NCBI GenBank assembly: GCA_945865755.1
Contig: CAMBFS010000023.1
Coordinates: 1 to 34,427, forward strand
From: Klebsiella pneumoniae
GTDB lineage: Bacteria; Desulfobacterota; Binatia; Bin18
Direction: 5' to 3'
DNA length: 34,427 bases
In this document: positions 8,418-17,341 of the stretch, in pieces
Layout: each line of letters starts with the position of its first letter
Position numbering within the stretch: the stretch's first letter is position 1
Made by a program: the position numbers and the translations under genes
The notes under the pieces: model-generated
What the model saw: the letters and a program-made list of their open reading frames with translations, nothing else
Databases searched by the model: none
Told to the model about the DNA's origin: nothing

Positions 8418-9386
8418 TTAACCGATCAATTCCTTCACCGCTTTCACTATTTTCTCCTCATTGGGCAGCACGAACTTCTCCATCGGCGGGCTGAAGGGGA
8501 TGGGAACATCCAGCGTCGTCAACCGTTTAATGGGGCCGTCGAGTAGGTCAAACCCCTTGTCCGCGATCACCGCCGCGATTTCCGCCGCCGCGCCGCCACG
8601 GAGATGGCCTTCATCAACGACCAGCACTTTGTGTGTCTTGCCCACGGAATTGAGAATGATCTCCTCATCAAGCGGGACGAGCGAGCGGGGATCAACCACT
8701 TCGACAGAGATGCCTTCCTGCTCCAGTGTCTTGGCGGCGGCCAGGGCTTTTGACACCATGAGGCCAATCGCCACGATGGTGATGTCCTTGCCTTCCCGTT
8801 TCACGGCCCCTTTCCCGATGGGGACCAGATGATCTCCGTCAGGTACGGGACCTCGTAAGCGACCGAGCCCCATGTGTTCGAAGACGAGCACGGGGTTGTT
8901 GTCACGGATTGCGCTCTTTAACAACCCTTTCATGTCGGCTGGGTCCGACGGGGCGACGATCTTCAACCCCGGCACGCTCATGAACTGCGCATAGACTGTC
9001 TCGGAATGCTGCGCCGCGGCTTGTCCGGTCGCGCCATACGCGGCACGGAAGGTGATAGGGATGTTCGCTTGCCCACCGGACATATAGCGCAACTTCGCTG
9101 CTTGGTTACACACCTGATCCCAACAGCAATAGAAGAAGCTGGCGAACTCAATTTCCACGATGGGCCGCATCCCGGCCAGCGCCGCGCCGACACCGGCGCC
9201 CGCATATCCAGCTTCGGAAATTGGGGCATTGCGGATGCGTTCAGCTCCGAACTCATCAATCAATCCGCCGGTCGCCCCGAAGGCACCAACCCATACGTCC
9301 AATCCCATCACAAACGTGAGCGGATCGAGACGTAGCTCTTCCTGTAATGCGTCGTGAATTGCTCGAATGTATGAAATGTCAGCCAT
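8418..9386 (-). CDS. pdhB: 2-oxoacid dehydrogenase E1 component, beta subunit
   Basis: This 322-residue protein is of normal PdhB/AcoB length. The beta subunit pairs with alpha to decarboxylate the 2-oxoacid on thiamine diphosphate and acylate E2. Visible motifs are DVWVGAFGATGGLIDEFG near residue 30, APISEAGYAGAGVGAALAGMRPIVE (residues 54-78 region, with the cofactor-contacting Glu), and a transketolase C-terminal domain with VVDPRSLVPLDEE and VDEGHLRGG. Start ATG 9386 has AAGGGAG nine bases upstream. It sits directly between E1 alpha and E2. Pyruvate is the likeliest substrate. Acetoin dehydrogenase is the main alternative because AcoA/AcoB have the same architecture. Confidence 0.92.
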   Translation of the reverse strand: MADISYIRAIHDALQEELRLDPLTFVMGLDVWVGAFGATGGLIDEFGAERIRNAPISEAGYAGAGVGAALAGMRPIVEIEFASFFYCCWDQVCNQAAKLRYMSGGQANIPITFRAAYGATGQAAAQHSETVYAQFMSVPGLKIVAPSDPADMKGLLKSAIRDNNPVLVFEHMGLGRLRGPVPDGDHLVPIGKGAVKREGKDITIVAIGLMVSKALAAAKTLEQEGISVEVVDPRSLVPLDEEIILNSVGKTHKVLVVDEGHLRGGAAAEIAAVIADKGFDLLDGPIKRLTTLDVPIPFSPPMEKFVLPNEEKIVKAVKELIG

Positions 9387-9441
9387 AATCGCACTCCCTT
9401 AATGGTTAAGGTCAACTGAACAATCAATGTCATGCCCTGGA

Positions 9442-9544
9442 GGAAAGGGGTAAAAGGGGAAAGGGAGAAAAAGGAAAGCGGAAAAATTCGTCCCACAATT
9501 TTTCAGGTGCTGCCCGTTTCCCCGTTTCCCCATTTCCTGTCCCC
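9442..9544. repeat. G-rich / C-rich inverted heptad-like arrays
   Basis: GGAAAGGGG, TAAAAGGGG and AAAGGG blocks at 9442-9465 face C-rich blocks (CGTTTCCCC, GTTTCCCC, ATTTCC) at 9515-9540. The two sides are imperfect reverse complements. The pair lies between the E1-alpha stop and the E1-beta start and resembles the 8312-8404 pair. Confidence 0.65.
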
Positions 9545-9555
9545 CGTCCCCTGCC

Positions 9556-10539
9556 TTACGCCACTGAAAACATATCCTCCAGCGCATCTTCCGGAGCTGG
9601 CAAGGGGCTATCAATCGCGTATTGGACCGCCTCGTCAACTTCGCGTTTGACTTCGACTTTGATCGCGTCGAGTTCGGCTAAGTTGAACATGCCGTTGGCG
9701 GTATAGCGATTCTCGAACGAGAGAAGCGGGCAGCGTTTCTTCCATTCGGCGATCTCGTCCGCCGGGCGATAAGATTTCTTACCGAGAAACCCTTCTTCGC
9801 CGACCACGTGTCCTTCCCAGCGATAGGTCTTGCACTCGATCAATGTCGGCCCTTCGCCACGCCGCGCACGAGCCACGGCTTCCGTGGTGGTTTCATAGAC
9901 CTCGACCACATCATTGCCGTTCACAATAATCCCCGGCATGTCGTGGCCGCGCGCACGGTCAGCGATGTCCTTGACCGAGGTGACATCTTTTCCAGCAGTG
10001 AACTCGCCGTAGAGATTATTCTCGCAGACGTACACGACCGGGAGTTTCCAGGACGACGCGATGTTGAGGGATTCATGGAAGGTGCCTTCGTTAGAGGCGC
10101 CGTCACCAAAGAAGCACAGGGCGACCTGGCCACTTTTTCTCATTTTCGCCGCGAGGCCCGCGCCAGTGGCGATGGGGAGGCCTGCGCCGACAATACCGTT
10201 CGCGCCAAGGATGCCGATGCTGAAATCGGCGATGTGCATCGAGCCGCCTTTGCCTTTGCAATAGCCGGTCGCGCGGCCAAAGAGTTCGGCCATCATCGGT
10301 TTGAGTCTGCCGCCTTTGGCGAGGAGGTGGCCGTGGCCACGGTGCGTGCTGGTAATGTAGTCGCTATCGGTCAACGCGGCGCAGGCGCCGGTGGCCGAGG
10401 CTTCCTCACCGATGGAGACATGAACAAACCCCGGCACTTTGCCTTCCTTGAACAGGTCGCGGAGCCGTTCCTCGAAGTGGCGAATGGTCTGCATCGTGCG
10501 ATACATCTTGAGGAGCTTATCCTTTGTGACCTCTGCCAT
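9556..10539 (-). CDS. pdhA: 2-oxoacid dehydrogenase E1 component, alpha subunit
   Basis: The predicted 327-residue protein starts at ATG 10539 with AAGGAGG nine bases upstream; a longer in-frame extension exists but lacks family similarity. The thiamine-diphosphate motif begins at FFGDGASNEGTFHESLNIAS (around residue 140) and ends at CENN, matching GDG-x(n)-NN. Other E1-alpha hallmarks are STHRGHGHLLAKG, GKGGSMH and the phosphorylation-loop region TYRWEGHVVGE. It catalyses the first step with the beta subunit. It is the first gene of the leftward operon and sits behind a plausible promoter. AcoA (acetoin dehydrogenase) is an alternative reading. The absence of acetoin regulator or other aco genes favours a pyruvate-type complex. 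Confidence 0.92.
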   Translation of the reverse strand: MAEVTKDKLLKMYRTMQTIRHFEERLRDLFKEGKVPGFVHVSIGEEASATGACAALTDSDYITSTHRGHGHLLAKGGRLKPMMAELFGRATGYCKGKGGSMHIADFSIGILGANGIVGAGLPIATGAGLAAKMRKSGQVALCFFGDGASNEGTFHESLNIASSWKLPVVYVCENNLYGEFTAGKDVTSVKDIADRARGHDMPGIIVNGNDVVEVYETTTEAVARARRGEGPTLIECKTYRWEGHVVGEEGFLGKKSYRPADEIAEWKKRCPLLSFENRYTANGMFNLAELDAIKVEVKREVDEAVQYAIDSPLPAPEDALEDMFSVA

Positions 10540-10587
10540 GATGAAATCCCTCCTTATTTGATAGCAGTTGAAGAGCGCGGACAGGTG

Positions 10588-10617
10588 TTCATAGTCCGAA
10601 ACGGCGCGGACGGTCAA
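10588..10617 (-). promoter_or_regulatory. Candidate promoter of the dehydrogenase-carboxylase operon
   Basis: On the minus strand TTGACC (10617-10612) is followed after 18 bases by TATGAA (10593-10588). This gives a leader of about 40 bases to the E1-alpha ATG. The match is moderate and the spacer one base long. Confidence 0.35.
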
Positions 10618-10631
10618 CCACGCCGTAAGGC

Positions 10632-10687
10632 GAATGAAGAATGAAGAATGAAGGCAAGCGTTCAGCCGTCAGCTATCAGCTTTCAGC
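10632..10687. repeat. Heptad arrays at the left border of the defence island
   Basis: Three exact GAATGAA units occupy 10632-10652. Four NNTCAGC units (GTTCAGC, CGTCAGC, TATCAGC, TTTCAGC) occupy 10660-10687. The same NNTCAGC heptads occur in inverted orientation at 25460-25487 on the far side of the BREX island. The string AAGCGTTCAGC occurs on both sides. Confidence 0.85.
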
Positions 10688-10710
10688 AAAACAAGGTGAT
10701 CCGTATCCTG

Positions 10711-10805
10711 GAGCCTGGGTAATGTTCTTCGATTGTTGAGAGCGAAAGTTAGACCGGAGTCCCAAATTCGTAGCGATTCACGAAGATGCCAATCACTGTG
10801 TCGTG
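10711..10805. repeat. 95-nt inverted repeat, left copy (IS1 right end plus flank)
   Basis: This segment is the reverse complement of 25317-25411 with 93 of 95 positions identical by eye. It includes the IS1-type terminal repeat beginning GGTAATG at 10718, the last codons of the InsB product (VNRYEFGTPV) and seven shared bases (GAGCCTG) outside the terminal repeat. Confidence 0.9.
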
Positions 10806-11238
10806 ATTGTGTCCAGCCGCCCCCCCTCGACCACCGCTTTGTTCGCCTGCGAGAGCACGCTCGCTTTTTTTTAACTCCTTGATGACCGTGCCCGGCCCCA
10901 CCCGCAGGACGCGGGCGATAGCCCGAATCCCACTCCCGTTGAGCGTCATCTCGACGATTTGCTGCTTCACCTTCGGCTGGCACCCCGGATAGGCCTACGT
11001 CCGCAGAAACGTCCGGCCACACGTGGCGGTGGTCTGACACCGATAGCGGGCCTTACCATTGCTGGCGGTCCCGTAGTTCACCACCGTGCGTCCCCGACAA
11101 TGTTGACACTGGACGACTTCGATTGCTACGGCCTTCGTCTCTCCTCCTGCCGAAGACCCGGACGCTCCTCGCTTCTCCCTCTCATTAGGAAACGATAATA
11201 ATGGCGCTTTCTCGAATCAACAATTGGGGAACATTACG
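10718..11238 (-). mobile_element. IS1-family element, internally deleted
   Basis: Terminal inverted repeats are GGTAATGTTC...TTGTTGA at the right end (10718) and CGTAATGTTC...TTGTTGA at the left end (11238, minus strand). They bracket about 521 bases; IS1 elements are usually near 770. The first reading frame (InsA) is nearly complete and is joined directly to the last 20 codons of InsB, so about 250 bases of insB are missing. The element cannot encode a transposase. Its left end overlaps the stop codon of brxA. Confidence 0.85.
10749..11138 (-). pseudogene. insA: IS1 transposase remnant (insA joined to end of insB)
   Basis: The conceptual translation is typical InsA: VVQCQHCRGRTVVNYGTAS with a CxxC zinc-binding pair, RYRCQTTATCGRTFL with the second Cys pair, then YPGCQPKVKQQIVEMTLNG and a helix-turn-helix ending GPGTVIKELKKSE. 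Three lesions are visible. The expected ATG at 11138 reads ACG (a good AGGAGG precedes it). A TAG interrupts the frame at 10995-10997, before AYPGCQ. After KKSERALAGEQ the frame jumps into the InsB tail HDTVIGIFVNRYEFGTPV. A run of eight A residues near 10870 (minus strand) matches the slippery site used by IS1 to make the InsAB' fusion. Confidence 0.88.
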
Positions 11239-12580
11239 GCAAAAGTTCGGGGGACATTGGAATCGGTCTTCCGTCCTGAACCGAGTATGCGTAAAACGTC
11301 TGTCCCAGTTCAATAAATAACTCCAAGTTCCTTCGAGCAAGCGTTTCAAGTTGACGAATGTCTTCCGCAACTGAAGGGCTCAAATAGTGAAATACCGAAC
11401 GGGTTAGCCACATTTGCTCCAGCCGAGATTTCCATTCGTCGTTCAGAACGCCCCTTTTGTAGAGTACATTCACGTCCTTTCTGAAATCGCTTTCTTGAGA
11501 CTTTCTCGTGCGAATCTTTTCCTGTCGGACGTGATGAATCATCGCTTCTACAATTGCCTGGCTGAGGGCGATGCATCCATAGTACGCCCCATTTCGAAGC
11601 AGGGTCGTGCACTCTTGGGCCTGAGCAACAAAGAGAGGCTCCGACATCGCATGCTTACTCCCAACTTGAGAACCGTTCAGACGTGGAGTAGCGACAATGC
11701 TTTTTCCGCGCAGCTCTGCAAGAATTTTCTCTTCAGAGATATTCCCGTGCCCCAACACGGGGTCAAACTGTTGGATCTCGAACAGGCTGGGCTGAGCAAC
11801 TCTCAGTTTCTTACCCTTTGGGGACTTCCGTTTCTCAGGCTTCGATTGGGGCTGTGGCGTTTCCGCTCGCCAGGACACCATGTCCATGTCTAGCCCTTGG
11901 CGATGGATACTAAACCGTGGATGCTGGCGAAGCTCGCCGATTCCAACGCCTAGCATGAAGGGGAAGCTTTCCGGTAACCGCAGCAGTTGTTGAGCTTCAA
12001 TTTCGTCCGCCGAACTCGTCGCTAGGAGTGCTTCTAGCAGCCAGAGCTGAAGTTCCGTATGATTTGTCCTCCACTTTCCTGCTAACAGGAAATGCCCTTT
12101 GGTTTTTGCTGATCGCAAGACACCCCAATCTACAAAGGTATTGAGGAGCTTCTGGGCGGCATCTCTTGTCGTGGATCGATCCCCCCAGGCGGTGAGGAGT
12201 CGTGTCTGCACTTGCTCACCGGTGAAATCGTCCTGAAGGGTGAGCAGTCGCCCTACCACCTCGGCGACATCGCGAAAGAAAGGATACGCCAGGACGGACA
12301 TCCCCCAATGGAGCCAGCTTCGTTCCTGGCCAGTGATATGCGGAAGGAGAGAAATCGCCTGTTGCCGCAAGGAAAAATGCTTATCGGGAACACCACTCCA
12401 GACCCGTAACAAAATTCCTGCGGCTTTGGCACGTGATTCTTTCCCCGGTAGTTGATCGTGCAGCCGATCATCCAAAAATGAACGAAGCTCCCCAACGTCA
12501 GTAGTCTGGACAAGGCGATCCAGCAACGCATCCATCCACGACCGCCTGATCCTCTGGGAGAAGCCGACAATCTTCCTCAC
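11234..12580 (-). CDS. brxA: BrxA-like BREX type 3 protein with HEPN-like C-terminal region
   Basis: The call rests on its place as last gene after pglZ in a type 3 BREX operon, and on an all-helical N-terminal half (residues 20-160, with HWGMSVLAYPFFRDVAEVVGRLL and a predicted winged-helix segment AAQKLLNTFVDWGVLRS) resembling DUF1819/BrxA. BrxA of type 1 BREX is a DNA-binding protein of about 200 residues; this one has 448. A basic Pro/Lys-rich linker (about 240-310) leads to a second helical region (315-440) that resembles HEPN/DUF4145-type domains, with TRSVFHYL where these have RN...H. Start GTG 12580 overlaps the pglZ stop by four bases (GTGA). The stop TAA is supplied by the IS1 terminal repeat, so the extreme C-terminus may be altered. 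Confidence 0.6.
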   Translation of the reverse strand: MRKIVGFSQRIRRSWMDALLDRLVQTTDVGELRSFLDDRLHDQLPGKESRAKAAGILLRVWSGVPDKHFSLRQQAISLLPHITGQERSWLHWGMSVLAYPFFRDVAEVVGRLLTLQDDFTGEQVQTRLLTAWGDRSTTRDAAQKLLNTFVDWGVLRSAKTKGHFLLAGKWRTNHTELQLWLLEALLATSSADEIEAQQLLRLPESFPFMLGVGIGELRQHPRFSIHRQGLDMDMVSWRAETPQPQSKPEKRKSPKGKKLRVAQPSLFEIQQFDPVLGHGNISEEKILAELRGKSIVATPRLNGSQVGSKHAMSEPLFVAQAQECTTLLRNGAYYGCIALSQAIVEAMIHHVRQEKIRTRKSQESDFRKDVNVLYKRGVLNDEWKSRLEQMWLTRSVFHYLSPSVAEDIRQLETLARRNLELFIELGQTFYAYSVQDGRPIPMSPELLP

Positions 12581-14535
12581 GTGCTCTCCCGGGTAATCGC
12601 CACGAATGGAACCATGACTTCTTCCAGGGCGATCCCACCGTGGGCCACAATCTCTTCGCCATCCTGTGTAAATGCCTTAAGGTTGTCCGCTAAGAGAATG
12701 TACCGTGCCGGTGGCAGACCGTAGTTCGGCCAACGAGTCGACTTCGGGAACTCGGTCGCTACCTCATCCCGAAACTCAGGTCGGTCGTACACTCTCGCTC
12801 GCTTGCCCCTTGTTTCCACTAAGACGCCTTCTCTCGGGTTCCCCACACCGGTAGCCGTGACGTTACCGTGATCGGCGGTAAGGTAGACGACGAAGCTTTC
12901 TTGCTGGAGACAGATGAGCAGTTGTTGCAGATGGCCTTGTGACGCCCACAGGCGCACTTGATTGTGCATCCCCGCGGTCTGCATCTGCATCCCATGCATG
13001 ATGTTATCAACCTTGTTCCAGACGATCCCCAGGACCGACAGCCGGGGATTCGCCAAGGCGGTCTCCAGTCTCGGATCGGTAGGACCATCCAGGTCTGTGA
13101 CCAGCTCGATCCCAGCCCGCTGTACACCGTGGTCTTCCCAAAACCGCTGCCAGTGCGCCTTCTCTTTTGCGGTCGTTTCCAACGAGTCCGGGAAGTACAG
13201 TGGCGGCTCCCCAGCGAAGATCGACTGGCGACTCACGGCAGTGAGGGTCGGAACCCAGGCGAAGGCCGTCGATTCCTGGAATCGCCATGCAGCATCGCAG
13301 CTTTCGAGGTGCTTCCGCAATATGATCCATTGATCGAAGGCCAGCCCATCCAGCACGAGCAGAGCAATCTTGGTTAGTTTCTTTCGGGTGCGCTCGACGG
13401 CCATGAAGCGAGCAATCTGATGAACCATCACAGGTTGTTGGTGGTACGGCAGATTATACAGCGTGCCGTAGCGGTGCATCATCCACTGGCCGAAGGCATC
13501 TTCCACCTTACCCTGTAAATCATTCCAGGCCGTGCGGTCGGCGGGGTCCAGCGCCCCGTCCCATTCCCAACGCAGCACCACCAGTTCCGCCCAGCTCTGG
13601 GCCGCTTGCTGCCACTCCCGGTGTGATACGTCAGCGGTGGGGAGTGCCGCCTCGAACTTCTGCCGCAATCCTCGGAACCGACGAAGGGCGTCAGCTTTGG
13701 GATCGTAGACTACGCCCGTCCGGACCCAGGCTGGGAGGTTAGCCACGGTGTCCCGTTCAACCGGCGTCAGGGCACCGTCGAGGAAAAACGTGTCGATGTA
13801 AGCTCGCACGTCTTCGTGGTTGAATGGTACACGGCTTGGCTGGCTGTTGTCGTTGAGAGAAGCAAGGAAGATTTTCCATTCGTCTTGGAGGAACCGCAGA
13901 AACTTCTCCCGACTGGGGACAATATCGGCGAGCGGCCACGTTGCAAAGGTGGCATCTTTCTTGAGATTCTCCAGGAGATAGGCATTGAGGAAGTCGGGCA
14001 GGCACACCTTGCGAGAGTGCAGCGACAGCAACACCTTGAGCAACTCAATCGGCATCCACATGATGTCTAAAACGATATTGAAGCAATACTTCAGAACGAA
14101 TTCTTTGGTTCCTCTCTCGGTCAACTGCTCTCCATCGTGCTTTTGGTACGCTTCGTCAACAGCGTCGAGATAGAGACGGTCCAATCCAGCGATCACTGGG
14201 TAGTTCAACTTTGGAAATAACTGGTGCAACGTAAAAGTCAGTTGTCTTCCCGCCTGCAACAGATCAAACGGCAGCGTACGCAATTGCTGTTCGGCGGAAC
14301 GGAGGACGACTACCAAGTCCGTCTTCTGCCCTGTGTCCCACAGACTGCGATACTGTGATTCGTACGCGAAGCGGAAGGCAATCGAGTCATCGAAGGGGAT
14401 CAGGTCGAAGCCCCGCTCTTTGATGGCCGACAACATTCCTTCCTCGGTAAGCAGCCCGTCTGGGTCAGCCACCAGGGTCAGCCGGGAAATCTTTGGCCTG
14501 AAGTTCTTCAGGATCGTGTCACGCCAGTTAGCCAC
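12577..14535 (-). CDS. pglZ: BREX type 3 PglZ, alkaline-phosphatase-superfamily protein
   Basis: PglZ is a core BREX protein of the alkaline phosphatase superfamily; a nuclease activity has been shown for some members. The predicted 652-residue product starts at GTG 14535 (ANWRDTILKNFRPKISR), overlapping the brxHII stop by eight bases. The frame is open 52 codons further upstream, but this lies inside brxHII. The N-terminal region has RLTLVADPDGLLTEEG. The C-terminal PglZ domain carries metal-site motifs ALLVLDGLAFDQW, TLTAVSRQSIFAGEPP (probable nucleophile region), VYLTADHGNVTATG and VAHGGIALEEVMVPF. All core motifs appear intact. Translational coupling to both neighbours indicates stoichiometric production with the rest of the system. 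Confidence 0.9.
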   Translation of the reverse strand: MANWRDTILKNFRPKISRLTLVADPDGLLTEEGMLSAIKERGFDLIPFDDSIAFRFAYESQYRSLWDTGQKTDLVVVLRSAEQQLRTLPFDLLQAGRQLTFTLHQLFPKLNYPVIAGLDRLYLDAVDEAYQKHDGEQLTERGTKEFVLKYCFNIVLDIMWMPIELLKVLLSLHSRKVCLPDFLNAYLLENLKKDATFATWPLADIVPSREKFLRFLQDEWKIFLASLNDNSQPSRVPFNHEDVRAYIDTFFLDGALTPVERDTVANLPAWVRTGVVYDPKADALRRFRGLRQKFEAALPTADVSHREWQQAAQSWAELVVLRWEWDGALDPADRTAWNDLQGKVEDAFGQWMMHRYGTLYNLPYHQQPVMVHQIARFMAVERTRKKLTKIALLVLDGLAFDQWIILRKHLESCDAAWRFQESTAFAWVPTLTAVSRQSIFAGEPPLYFPDSLETTAKEKAHWQRFWEDHGVQRAGIELVTDLDGPTDPRLETALANPRLSVLGIVWNKVDNIMHGMQMQTAGMHNQVRLWASQGHLQQLLICLQQESFVVYLTADHGNVTATGVGNPREGVLVETRGKRARVYDRPEFRDEVATEFPKSTRWPNYGLPPARYILLADNLKAFTQDGEEIVAHGGIALEEVMVPFVAITREST

Positions 14536-17338
14536 TCCCTGCCTCCACTCGTAAGAGAATGACCGGCTGAAGTTCGGGCAAGATTTGTTCTCGCTTGCGT
14601 AGTTCGGCTGCCCAGGCTCGTTCCTCTTCGTCCAATCGTTTGAGACGATGCTGTCGGACTTCAGGCAAGCCAAGTCGGTGCAAGGCTTCACGCCGCACCC
14701 GGAAGGCGTAGTTGCCCTTTTCCTGCTCCCGCTTCAACCGCTGCTGATGGCGGGCATAAATATCGTGGAAGGCATGCTCGCCTTGGCGTTCCGCTTCGGA
14801 TCGCAGACGACGAAAAACCGCTTCAACCTCACTGCCCGTCTTCGTTCCCACCTGTTCGACTTCGGGCCGGTCTTCCATCAAGCTGTCCCAAATGTGTCGA
14901 GCGGTTGGGATGAAGGTGCGTCCGTCATCATGGTGGAAGATTGGGATGATCTTCACGTCCCGGAGCGACTGGTTACCGAGAGCGATGCGCCACAGCGACC
15001 AGTACCCGACGACCTCGGCGGGCAGGCTCGCAAATTGCACGCAGGGGATCGGCTCTGTCGCAACGACACGGGGCAACTCCTGCACGAGGCGACGGATGCG
15101 GGGGTCTTCCAGGCTGACGTGTTGCAACCCTTTGTCTTGGGCATCCCGGCTCTGGAACGACACCCGATCCATGCGGCTGCCATCGGGCCACTCTAGGCTG
15201 TAACTGAACAAGTCCCGTTGCACCTTACCCCCCTCGCAGCGCAGGTAAGCGGTCGTCATACGTTCGACCCAGTACGGCAACGGATGACTGCTCAACTGCT
15301 GGGCGAGTGTCGGGTCCAGCACCGTTTCTCCGTAATACGACCGACCGGCGATCTCTTGCTGGGCCTGCTCTCGCACCTCTCGGATCAACTGGTCGATGTT
15401 CTTCTCGATCTCGCTTGGGTTGAGGATCGCCTGGGCGTACAGCTTCTCGAAGACCGCTCCACTCTCCGAGGAATCCAGCACGTCCTGCGTCTTGTCCACA
15501 CCAAACTCATTGAGGATGGTCGCCAGCTTCTCTTCGAGGACTTCCTGCACCCGCAGTTCCACGCTGTCCTCGAAGATCAGGTTGAACGCCTTAACAAGGT
15601 GCTCTTGGCCAATGCGATCCACCCGCCCGATGCGTTGCTCAATCTTCATCGGATTCCACGGCAAGTCATAGTTGATGACAATGTGGGCGAATTGCAAATT
15701 CAGGCCTTCACCACCGGCGTCGGTTGAAACAAGAATCCGAGCTTTCTCCGCGAACTGCCGTTGCACTCGCCGCCGTGCTTCCAGGTCCATTGACCCATTA
15801 AGGCAGACGACTGAGAAGCCGTGCTGTTCCAGGAATTCCCGCAGCATGTTCTGCGTCGGGACGAACTCGGTGAAGATCAGATACTTCAACTCCGGATTGT
15901 TTTCTTCCCGCTGGTTGTCGTACAGGATGTCGAGCAAGGCTTCAGCCCGTGCGTCCGGCCCCTGCGCCTGACAGCGGCGGGCCAGATCGAGCAGGAGCTT
16001 CACTTCTTCTTTCTCGTTCTGAAGTCCGGCTAAACGGGTCGCCAGCAGTTCGTCCAACTGCTCCTGGCTGTCCTGTTCTTCGATATTGTTTTCGGGTGGC
16101 TCCTCGTCAGTGGCGGTTAGGTTCGTGGCTTGCAGCGCTTCGAGACGGCGCTCCATCGCTGAGGCGATGGCCTGCGTGCTGCTGGTCACGAGCCGCTGCA
16201 TCAGGATCATCAGGAAGCCGAGGTATTGGCGGTTCTCCCGCATTGCTTGGTTGTAGCCCAGGCGAACGTACTCCGTGACCGACTCATACAGGTGCTTCTG
16301 GAGCTTGTGCTTCTCTTCCCAGCGGATTGGCATCAGCTTCGTTAGCCGGGGCACGAACAGCGGATCGCCCCGGTCGGTGATGGCCCGACGTTTCTCCGTG
16401 CGGATCACGAATGGGACAACCTTTTCCCTGCGGATCGACCCAGCGGCAATGAACTCTTCCCGGTCGAGCAGAGCCATGAGCCGCTGAAAGCCTGCGGTCT
16501 TGCCTTGGTGCGGTGTGGCTGAGAGCAGAAGCAAATAGGGTGCGGCTTCGGCCAGCGCTTTGCCCAGGCGATAACGGGCGACCTGTTCGGTGCTGCCGCC
16601 GAGCCGATGGGCTTCGTCACAGATAATCAAATCCCAACCGGCGTCGATCAGATCTCCGAGGCGTTCTTGGTTGTACGCCTCAAGCTTTTCCTGGGACCAG
16701 CCCCGACGCCGCTCGACCGGCTTGATCGAATCGACAGGACAAACAACCTGATCGAACTGCCGCCAGACGTTTTCGGAGCCAGTGAGATTCCGCCACAATG
16801 AAAATTCACTCGGCGTGAGGAACCGAAATTCTTCGCCGAAATGGGTCTGCATTTCCTGCATCCACTGCGACACGAGGCCTTTGGGGGCAACGACCAGCAC
16901 CCGCTTTACCAGCCCACGCAGCTTCAGTTCCCGGAAGATCAGCCCGGCTTCGATAGTCTTGCCTAGGCCGACTTCATCGGCCAACAGATAGCGAATCCGG
17001 TCGCCGGAAACGGCACGAGTCAAAGCGTGAAGCTGGTGTGGGAGCGGGATGACGCCCGCTTCGAGCGGGGCCAGCAATACATCCTGGGTCAAGGCGTCAG
17101 CGATCCTGGCGGCGGCGACGGCGTAGACGATGCGGTCGAGGCCCGTCGTTTTCACAAATTGTGCTGGCGAGAGCGATTCAGCCGGAACTCGTTCAACCGT
17201 GGCTAGGCGGGGAATCCAGACTTGATAGACTGTGTGGCTCCAGACCGTCTCGACATCGAGGATGCGCACGGATTCCCCGTGGGTCCTACTGAAGACCCAG
17301 CTACCGACTGCGAAGTTCGGCGGGGTGGTCGTAGTCAT
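14528..17338 (-). CDS. brxHII: BREX type 3 SNF2/RapA-like DEAH helicase BrxHII
   Basis: This 936-residue superfamily 2 ATPase has an N-terminal small beta-rich region (residues 1-60, VGSWVFSRTHGESVRI) like RapA. Helicase motifs: motif I ADEVGLGKTIEAG at 120-132, motif II CDEAHRLGG near 240, motif III LLLSATPHQGKT near 272, then the second RecA domain with FTEFVPTQNML, VSTDAGGEGLNLQ and motif VI QRIGRVDRIGQ near residue 590. Such proteins translocate on DNA; in type 3 BREX the helicase BrxHII sits between pglXI and pglZ, exactly as here. The start ATG 17338 lies three bases past the pglXI stop. A long C-terminal tail (after about 650) is Arg/Glu-rich and probably coiled. Confidence 0.92.
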   Translation of the reverse strand: MTTTTPPNFAVGSWVFSRTHGESVRILDVETVWSHTVYQVWIPRLATVERVPAESLSPAQFVKTTGLDRIVYAVAAARIADALTQDVLLAPLEAGVIPLPHQLHALTRAVSGDRIRYLLADEVGLGKTIEAGLIFRELKLRGLVKRVLVVAPKGLVSQWMQEMQTHFGEEFRFLTPSEFSLWRNLTGSENVWRQFDQVVCPVDSIKPVERRRGWSQEKLEAYNQERLGDLIDAGWDLIICDEAHRLGGSTEQVARYRLGKALAEAAPYLLLLSATPHQGKTAGFQRLMALLDREEFIAAGSIRREKVVPFVIRTEKRRAITDRGDPLFVPRLTKLMPIRWEEKHKLQKHLYESVTEYVRLGYNQAMRENRQYLGFLMILMQRLVTSSTQAIASAMERRLEALQATNLTATDEEPPENNIEEQDSQEQLDELLATRLAGLQNEKEEVKLLLDLARRCQAQGPDARAEALLDILYDNQREENNPELKYLIFTEFVPTQNMLREFLEQHGFSVVCLNGSMDLEARRRVQRQFAEKARILVSTDAGGEGLNLQFAHIVINYDLPWNPMKIEQRIGRVDRIGQEHLVKAFNLIFEDSVELRVQEVLEEKLATILNEFGVDKTQDVLDSSESGAVFEKLYAQAILNPSEIEKNIDQLIREVREQAQQEIAGRSYYGETVLDPTLAQQLSSHPLPYWVERMTTAYLRCEGGKVQRDLFSYSLEWPDGSRMDRVSFQSRDAQDKGLQHVSLEDPRIRRLVQELPRVVATEPIPCVQFASLPAEVVGYWSLWRIALGNQSLRDVKIIPIFHHDDGRTFIPTARHIWDSLMEDRPEVEQVGTKTGSEVEAVFRRLRSEAERQGEHAFHDIYARHQQRLKREQEKGNYAFRVRREALHRLGLPEVRQHRLKRLDEEERAWAAELRKREQILPELQPVILLRVEAGSG

Positions 17339-17341
17339 GGT

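Noticed and set aside
14536..14691. Longer N-terminus of PglZ from an ATG at 14691
   Set aside because: The extra 52 codons overlap brxHII, show no family-like sequence, and a GTG with a good GGAGG site lies at 14535.
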